Shown here piece after piece: positions 15,000 through 19,479 of a stretch of DNA of 19,479 bases. This DNA comes from an uncultured Ignavibacteria bacterium. GTDB lineage: Bacteria; Bacteroidota; Ignavibacteria; Tepidaquicellales; Tepidaquicellaceae. How positions within the stretch are numbered: the stretch's first letter is position 1; every line of letters starts with the position of its first letter. Location of the stretch: positions 1 to 19,479 of the forward strand of contig CALJIG010000088.1 in assembly GCA_937974175.1 (NCBI GenBank). The letters run 5' to 3'. The position numbers and the translations under genes are program-made. Under the pieces are notes generated by a model that was not told the origin of the DNA, did not search any database, and worked only from the letters and a program-made list of their open reading frames with translations.

Positions 15000-16652
15000 A
15001 TGGCTTCAAAATTAATAACATTCGATGCAGATGCAAGAGCTTCGCTTAAAAAAGGCGTTGATACCTTAGCAAATGCAGTGAAAGTTACATTAGGTCCTAA
15101 AGGACGTAATGTAGTTATAGATAAGAAATTCGGCGCACCGACAGTAACAAAAGACGGTGTAACCGTAGCAAAAGAAATCGAATTAGAAGATCCGATTGAA
15201 AATATGGGCGCACAGATGGTAAAAGAAGTTGCTTCTAAAACATCAGATGTTGCCGGTGACGGAACAACAACAGCTACAGTATTAGCTCAGGCAATCTACC
15301 GTGAAGGTCTGAAATTCGTAACATCAGGCGCAAACCCGATGGATTTAAAAAGAGGTATCGATAAATCGGTTGAAGCAATCGTAGCCGGTTTAAAAGAGAT
15401 CTCCTCCCCTATTAAAGACAGCAAAGAGATCGCACAGGTTGGCGCAATCTCAGCAAATAACGATAACTACATCGGTGATTTAATTTCACAGGCGATGGAA
15501 AAAGTCGGCAAAGACGGCGTTATCACAGTTGAAGAAGCAAAAGGAACAGATACAAATGTTGACGTTGTAGAAGGTATGCAGTTCGATAGAGGTTATTTAT
15601 CACCTTACTTCGTTACAAATCCGGAATCTATGGAAGCTGAGCTTGAAGATCCGTACATCCTTATCTATGATAAGAAAATCTCTACAATGAAAGACCTTCT
15701 TCCTATCCTTGAGAAATCAGCACAGTCAGGCAGAAGCATGTTAATCATTGCAGAAGATATCGACGGTGAAGCACTTGCAACACTTGTTGTAAATAAATTA
15801 AGAGGCACATTAAAAGTTGCTGCTGTTAAAGCTCCTGGCTTTGGCGATAGAAGAAAAGCTATGCTTGAAGATATTGCAACTCTTACAAAGGGTACAGTTA
15901 TCTCTGAAGAGCAGGGCTACAAACTTGAGAACGCAACAGTTGCTTACTTAGGTACTGCAAAAAGAATCGTTATCGATAAAGACAATACAACAATAGTTGA
16001 AGGCGCAGGCGATGCAGGCGACATTAAAAAAAGAATCAATGAAATTAAAGGACAGATGGATAAAACTTCATCTGACTATGATAAAGAAAAATTACAGGAA
16101 AGACTTGCAAAACTTTCAGGCGGCGTTGCTGTATTGAAAATCGGCGCAGCTACAGAAGTTGAAATGAAAGAAAAGAAAGCAAGAGTTGAAGATGCATTGC
16201 ATGCTACAAGAGCTGCAGTTGAAGAAGGTATCGTTCCCGGCGGCGGAGTTGCTCTTATAAGAGTTGCCAACAGACTCGATGCAATCAAAGATGATAACCA
16301 CGATATTATGCTTGGTGTTTCTATTATCAGAAAAGCTATCGAAGAGCCTATAAGACAAATCGTAGCTAATGCAGGTATGGAAGGTTCAGTTATCGTGAAC
16401 AACGTAAAACTGAAAACAAAGAAAGAAGATGTTAATTACGGTTACAATGCTTTCAGCGATAAGTATGAAGATTTAGTAAAAGCCGGTGTTATCGATCCGA
16501 CAAAAGTAACAAGAGTTGCGCTTGAAAACGCTGCTTCAGTAGCTTCTATGTTATTGATGACAGAAGCTACAATCGTAGAGAGACCTGAAAAAGACAAAGC
16601 TCCTATGGGAATGCCTCCCGGAATGGGCGGCGGCATGGGTGATATGTATTAA
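15000..16652 (+). CDS. groEL: Chaperonin GroEL (Cpn60)
   Basis: A 550-aa ATP-dependent chaperonin that forms the double heptameric ring which folds cytosolic proteins together with GroES. Conserved features are VTLGPKGRNVV (29-39), GDGTTTATVLA (86-96) with nucleotide/Mg ligand D87, the catalytic ARVEDALHATRAAVEEGIVPGGG region with D398, the GVIDPTKV segment (497-503), and the Gly/Met-rich tail ending GMGGGMGDMY that faces the cavity. Length and all motifs are intact. The start is ATG. It is followed by a strong terminator and is probably cotranscribed with groES from the CIRCE-controlled promoter. Codon use differs from neighbours (more GAAxGAA and GCAxGCA, fewer rare codons), as expected for a highly expressed gene. 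Confidence 0.99.
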   Translation: MASKLITFDADARASLKKGVDTLANAVKVTLGPKGRNVVIDKKFGAPTVTKDGVTVAKEIELEDPIENMGAQMVKEVASKTSDVAGDGTTTATVLAQAIYREGLKFVTSGANPMDLKRGIDKSVEAIVAGLKEISSPIKDSKEIAQVGAISANNDNYIGDLISQAMEKVGKDGVITVEEAKGTDTNVDVVEGMQFDRGYLSPYFVTNPESMEAELEDPYILIYDKKISTMKDLLPILEKSAQSGRSMLIIAEDIDGEALATLVVNKLRGTLKVAAVKAPGFGDRRKAMLEDIATLTKGTVISEEQGYKLENATVAYLGTAKRIVIDKDNTTIVEGAGDAGDIKKRINEIKGQMDKTSSDYDKEKLQERLAKLSGGVAVLKIGAATEVEMKEKKARVEDALHATRAAVEEGIVPGGGVALIRVANRLDAIKDDNHDIMLGVSIIRKAIEEPIRQIVANAGMEGSVIVNNVKLKTKKEDVNYGYNAFSDKYEDLVKAGVIDPTKVTRVALENAASVASMLLMTEATIVERPEKDKAPMGMPPGMGGGMGDMY

Positions 16653-16687
16653 TACTCTGCTTTAGTCAGACTAATATTATAATAAAG

Positions 16688-16719
16688 AAGCCCTCAATTG
16701 CGCAAGCGATTGAGGGCTT
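16688..16719 (+). terminator. Strong intrinsic terminator of groESL
   Basis: A perfect 11-bp stem (AAGCCCTCAAT with ATTGAGGGCTT, 10-nt loop) is followed by TTTGTATTT, 36 bases after the groEL stop. The rest of the 206-bp gap to the next gene is very AT-rich with nothing recognisable. Confidence 0.93.
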
Positions 16720-16858
16720 TTGTATTTATGTTAACTATATGGATTCTATTAGAATAAAATATATTCACGATGGAATTAGTTACTTAAAAAAATTATTTGA
16801 TTATTATGTAAAAATTATTTAATTTTTAAAAAAAATTCTTAACTTAACTACATATAAA

Positions 16859-17128
16859 TTGAATAATAAACGTTTACCGATTATAATAACTGCTGTTGGT
16901 GCAATAATGGCATTTGTCTTTTATATAAGTGGAATGATGTATAGAAGTAATTTAAAAGGATTTTACTCCTTCTCGCCTCCCTACTCTAATGACTATGAAA
17001 GAAATGCTGCTAATACAATGATGCTTTTAAAAATTGCTAGCTATTTTGGAATACTAATATTTGCTATAGGGCTAATTTGGATAATTTATAAAATTTATTT
17101 AAATAGCATCGAAAATAAAAAACAGTAA
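16859..17128 (+). CDS. Small two-helix membrane protein, unknown function
   Basis: An 89-aa protein with two predicted transmembrane helices, at about 6-27 (LPIIITAVGAIMAFVFYISG) and 55-80 (LLKIASYFGILIFAIGLIWIIYKIY). They are joined by a polar, aromatic loop (about 28-52, YRSNLKGFYSFSPPYSNDYE). Lys/Arg near the N-terminus and a lysine-rich C-terminus suggest both ends are cytoplasmic (positive-inside rule, inference). The start is TTG; later ATG codons would cut into helix 1. No Shine-Dalgarno is visible. Coherent helices support a real gene, but I recognise no family. It lies between the groEL terminator and a repeat-rich spacer, so it is probably a lone gene. Confidence 0.6.
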   Translation: MNNKRLPIIITAVGAIMAFVFYISGMMYRSNLKGFYSFSPPYSNDYERNAANTMMLLKIASYFGILIFAIGLIWIIYKIYLNSIENKKQ

Positions 17129-17484
17129 AAGTTTTTCTAATCTATTTAAAGAATTCTATTAGAGATTACTGGACAAGAAATCGGAGTTGGGCTTCGACCC
17201 GAAATCCGTCACAGATTTTACAAATGACGAATTAATATATAACCGTTCCCAAGCTGGAGTCCCGCTAAAGACGGGATATACCACATCCCGCTTTGGCGGG
17301 TTGCAGCGTCGTAACGTAAACACTCGCTATGTAATTCTCCGCTTAACAGTGCTGCAAATAGTACGAAGGAAGTCCAGATTAATAATTTGTCAATATAAAA
17401 GAAGCATAATTTAGGTAATCATTGATTGTTTAAATTTAAATATTTAATCTATCAAAATAAATTTCTTAATTTAGGTAATTATAA
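17129..17484. other. 356-bp intergenic region made largely of small palindromic repeats
   Basis: Contains an imperfect hairpin at 17181-17208 (CGGAGTTGGG, loop CTTCGA, CCCGAAATCCG). A block CGTTCCCAAGCTGGAG follows at 17244-17259 and continues into a TCCCG/CGGGA hairpin (17260-17276). A second hairpin, CCCGCTTTGGCGGG, is at 17287-17300. A 13-bp direct repeat TAATTTAGGTAAT occurs at 17407-17419 and 17467-17479, the second copy just before the next start codon. A 75-codon open frame across 17187-17414 is judged spurious because it runs straight through the hairpins. No mobile gene is present. Confidence 0.65.
17260..17300. repeat. Two CCCGCTTTAGCGGG-family hairpins in tandem
   Basis: TCCCG-N7-CGGGA (17260-17276) and CCCGC-TTTG-GCGGG (17287-17300) belong to a palindrome family also seen at 18717-18733, 19090-19103 and 19269-19284. 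The 26 bases 17244-17269 match 19253-19278 at all but one position, showing a shared larger unit. Confidence 0.75.
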
Positions 17485-18558
17485 ATGAAAAAAAATATTC
17501 TACTGCTTTTGATTACTTCTTTTGTTTTTTCCAATATTTATGCACAAAAATCTACTCCAGTTAAACCTCAAGCCCCTACTTCTCCTAAAACACCAATAGA
17601 GGAGAAAGTAGATCCCGAAATAACACCTTTTAGGATTGTTGATACATATTATGATCAAAATTTAGATACAATACCAGCTCGAATAGAAATTTATACTATT
17701 GGCAGTGATTCATATACATATTTAAGACCTATTGATTTAAATACATATGTATATCTTTCCTATCATCCCTTAACAGCTTACCTCTTTGCAGCAACATTAA
17801 GTGAAGAAAAAATATTAAACATGACCGTTAAGGACTTGAAGTCATTATGTTTTGGGAATGGCTATATATGGGGGAAAACTGTTGAATCATATGTATATGG
17901 TTTGTACTACATTAAAGGGTTTGAAGAATATGCAAACGAAATTTCAAAATCTGATGAATTTGCAATAGCCTCAAAAAAAGAAACTTATATTGCCAAATTA
18001 TTGGAATGTTTTAATAATTATAATACTGAGTACGAATATCGTTATCTAACATCACTATATAAAGTGTATGCTGGTTTATCTCCCATAGATCAAATACCCA
18101 GTATTAAATGGTATGAAAAAAGCTCCTCAAAGAAAGAGGTGGTGCTGCCTGAATTCGGATTATTAGAAAAGGAAAACTACAACTTTGATACTCAGATGTA
18201 CAATTTAAAAATACCATTTTTCAAACAAGGTAATAGGGGGCGATGGGATTGGGATGAAAATTTATGGAAAACTTATCAACGTTATCAAGGAAGTAATTAC
18301 ATACAAATTCCTATAAGTATAAATTCATTTAAAACATATCTTGAGAAAAGATATTCCTATATGTATCTATTTACAGTTAAACCAACAAAAATAATACGTT
18401 ACATACCATTAGGAAACTACTACATTAATGAACTTAATTATAAATCTTTAGATCTTATTATTAAGGAATGGTATCAGGCTTACAATAATCCAAAAGAATA
18501 TTGGATTAGTACTGTTAAAGAAGTGGAGAGAATAAATTTATATACAAGTAATTATTAA
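17485..18558 (+). CDS. Tyrosine-rich exported protein of unknown function
   Basis: A 357-aa protein with a clear signal peptide (MKKNILLLLITSFVFSNIYA-Q, about residue 20) and no lipobox. A proline-rich linker follows (about 22-48, with PVKPQAPTSPKTP). The remaining ~310 residues are unusually rich in aromatic residues; by hand count about 40 are Tyr. There are no cysteines beyond a few scattered ones, no T9SS sorting domain and no catalytic motif I can name. Local pattern suggests mixed helix and strand. The start is ATG, preceded closely by a repeated TAATTTAGGTAAT whose AGG may act as a weak ribosome-binding site. It is flanked on both sides by repeat-rich spacers, and its base composition is more AT-rich than the housekeeping genes, so horizontal acquisition is possible but not shown. 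Confidence 0.72.
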   Translation: MKKNILLLLITSFVFSNIYAQKSTPVKPQAPTSPKTPIEEKVDPEITPFRIVDTYYDQNLDTIPARIEIYTIGSDSYTYLRPIDLNTYVYLSYHPLTAYLFAATLSEEKILNMTVKDLKSLCFGNGYIWGKTVESYVYGLYYIKGFEEYANEISKSDEFAIASKKETYIAKLLECFNNYNTEYEYRYLTSLYKVYAGLSPIDQIPSIKWYEKSSSKKEVVLPEFGLLEKENYNFDTQMYNLKIPFFKQGNRGRWDWDENLWKTYQRYQGSNYIQIPISINSFKTYLEKRYSYMYLFTVKPTKIIRYIPLGNYYINELNYKSLDLIIKEWYQAYNNPKEYWISTVKEVERINLYTSNY

Positions 18559-18633
18559 AAATAGCTTAACAAATCCCACTTTAGGAACTACATTCATAAT
18601 TCAAAATTCATAATTCAAAATTTCCCTATACCT

Positions 18634-18939
18634 ACTAATAGGCAATAATCCTATTGAATAAATTTCCTTTCTTATTATATTGATGCAGTGTTCGAGTTAT
18701 AAATCCCGCTTCGCGCTCCCGCCTTTGGCGGGACAAGTGCCGACGGAACAAGAAAGCGGGACAGGCTACCAACAACCGCAGTCAATTGATTACAAAATAA
18801 TTAAACTCTTCTCATAAATCCCTGAGTCTGTCAAGCTATATAAAAATTATTTACCTATTAGTACTAATAGGCAATAATCCTTTTGAATAAATTTCCTTTC
18901 TTATTATATTGTGTTGGTAAGGTGAGTTATAAATCCCGC
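18634..18939 (+). repeat. Pair of long direct repeats (49 bp core, extended to about 76 bp)
   Basis: 18634-18682 and 18863-18911 (ACTAATAGGCAATAATCC ... TTATTATATTG) are identical except for one base. After a divergent 11-12 bp, both continue with GAGTTATAAATCCCGC (18694-18709 and 18924-18939). The second copy starts inside a perfect 18-bp palindrome (18854-18871, CCTATTAGTACTAATAGG); in the first copy that palindrome is degraded. The 153 bp between the copies hold a TCCCGCC-TTT-GGCGGGA hairpin (18717-18733). Confidence 0.85.
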
Positions 18940-18956
18940 CAGAGATTTTACTTTTA

Positions 18957-19114
18957 ATTGCCACGCGTTTTAACGCGTGGATTAAATAGACTACCCTGCT
19001 GATGCCCTTTAGGGCAAATAATTGTTTTGGCTAAAGCCATTTACTATAGTGATTTCAGTCCACGGCTTGAAAGTTAGCAGTTATCAAATCCCGCTTTAGC
19101 GGGGCCGTGGCAAT
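18957..19114. repeat. Palindromic repeat element, copy 2 (reverse orientation, with insertion)
   Basis: It carries the same four-hairpin plan as 5618-5738 but in opposite order: left arm ATTGCCACGCGTT/AACGCGTGG (18957-18980), GCCCTTTAGGGC (19004-19015), TGGCTAAAGCCA (19028-19039), and right arm starting CCACGGCTT (19060-19068) and ending GCCGTGGCAAT (19104-19114). The loop of the right hairpin has gained about 35 bases (19069-19103), including CCCGCTTTAGCGGG. In the left arm GC/GC pairs are replaced by CG/CG on both sides, so pairing is kept. Confidence 0.85.
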
Positions 19115-19117
19115 TTT

Positions 19118-19242
19118 AAAATGTGACAATAATGTTACTTTTCAATTAACATTTAACAATTTTCAATTAACAGAATCTATTTATAAAATGTTACAATAAT
19201 GTGACTTTAATTCTTACAAATAAAATGTGACAATAATGTTAC
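19118..19242 (+). repeat. Three copies of a 21-bp motif made of paired AATGTKAC octamers
   Basis: 19118-19138 and 19222-19242 are identical (AAAATGTGACAATAATGTTAC). 19185-19205 is the same with the G and T of the two octamers exchanged. Each copy holds two AATGTKAC octamers 11 bp apart, about one helical turn. Spacing between copies is irregular (67 and 37 bp). It could be a protein-binding array or iteron-like repeat; no adjacent gene reveals the ligand. Confidence 0.8.
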
Positions 19243-19252
19243 AATTGATGAA

Positions 19253-19309
19253 CGTTCCGAAGCTGGAGTCCCGCTAAAACGGGATTTGATAATTAATAAC
19301 ATCGGAACG
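19253..19309. repeat. Nested palindrome: CGTTCCGA arms enclosing a CCCGCTAAAACGGG hairpin
   Basis: The outer arms CGTTCCGA (19253-19260) and TCGGAACG (19302-19309) are exact inverted repeats. Inside is TCCCG-N6-CGGGA (19269-19284). The left part matches 17244-17269, while the right outer arm is absent there. Confidence 0.75.
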
Positions 19310-19435
19310 AGAGGGTTGATTTTCATGACGGATTTCTAAACATCCTGTATTGATAAAACAATATTAATTTTTTTTTTTTTTTTTAAAATCAGTCACTGAA
19401 AGTAAAATTTTTTTGTTACTTGTTAGTTAAAAATT

Positions 19436-19475
19436 TCCCCTTTTGGGGAGTCTTATCGCAAGTCGTGAGGGGTGT
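19436..19475. repeat. Degraded C/G-rich hairpin unit at the window edge
   Basis: TCCCC-TTTT-GGGGA (19436-19449) followed by GAGGGGTGT near 19467-19475 resembles one unit of the 3818-3922 repeat pair. It is cut by, or lies close to, the window end. Confidence 0.45.
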
Positions 19476-19479
19476 TTTA

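Larger units (their letters stand above)
18559..19479. other. 921-bp gene-free repeat island at the right end
   Basis: I see no credible gene here. Contents in order: a 14-bp tandem duplication ATTCATAATTCAAA (18592-18605, 18606-18619), two copies of a ~76-bp direct repeat (18634-18709 and 18863-18939), CCCGC hairpins, a palindromic repeat element (18957-19114), three copies of a 21-bp motif (19118-19242), a nested palindrome (19253-19309), a run of 17 T (19368-19384) and a CCCC/GGGG hairpin at 19436-19449. It looks like a landing zone for small non-coding elements. Confidence 0.7.

Noticed and set aside
17187..17414. 75-codon open frame on the plus strand
   Set aside because: It runs through three hairpins of dispersed repeat families, has no recognisable domain, an odd Arg-rich composition and no ribosome-binding site. 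Most likely it is chance reading of repeat DNA.
19118..19242. Possible CRISPR array (three 21-bp repeats)
   Set aside because: Spacers would be about 46 and 16 bp, repeats are short and vary internally, and no cas gene is present.
19368..19384. Run of 17 T as terminator or phase-variable tract
   Set aside because: No GC-rich hairpin precedes it directly and no gene start is visible next to it within the window. It may also include sequencing error.

Overview
The window looks like a chromosomal segment of an AT-rich member of the Bacteroidota/Chlorobi/Ignavibacteria side of the tree. The main clue is that five exported proteins end in a type IX secretion (T9SS) type A sorting domain of the 'NYPNPFNPxTxI ... 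SGxYxYKL ... KKLxLxK' kind, which is typical of Ignavibacteria and related lineages. Shine-Dalgarno sequences are mostly weak, and several genes start with TTG or GTG. No transposase, phage gene, tRNA, rRNA or CRISPR array was seen.

Layout. 129-2707 (minus): two secreted T9SS cargo proteins, one with YCF48/BNR-like repeats and one Omp28/thioredoxin-like. 2996-3772 (minus): a YdfG-like short-chain dehydrogenase, with a heptamer tandem repeat at its 3' end and a C/G-rich inverted repeat pair upstream of it. 4119-6712 (plus): pyruvate kinase and a YpdA-type FAD/NADPH disulfide reductase, separated by a 121-bp palindromic repeat element. 6725-7602 (minus): a small exported protein and a VOC-fold protein. 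7704-8753 (minus): a T9SS cargo protein with its own strong terminator. 9046-9459 (plus): a cupin. 9551-14356 (minus): two large T9SS cargo proteins with near-identical sorting domains on unrelated N-terminal parts. 14493-16719 (plus): a CIRCE operator, groES, groEL and a strong terminator. 16859-18558 (plus): a two-helix membrane protein and a tyrosine-rich exported protein, both unrecognised. 17129-17484 and 18559-19479: gene-free stretches packed with small palindromic and direct repeats.

The coding content is housekeeping (glycolysis, chaperonin, redox enzymes) interleaved with secreted cargo. The T9SS machinery itself is not here. The chaperonin operon is very probably under HrcA control through CIRCE. 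The most unusual content is non-coding. Two copies of a four-hairpin element, in opposite orientation about 13 kb apart, differ by paired compensatory changes in one arm. A second palindrome family (CCCGCTTTAGCGGG-like) is found inside the loops of other palindromes. A short motif, AATGTKAC, occurs six times as three 11-bp-phased pairs.
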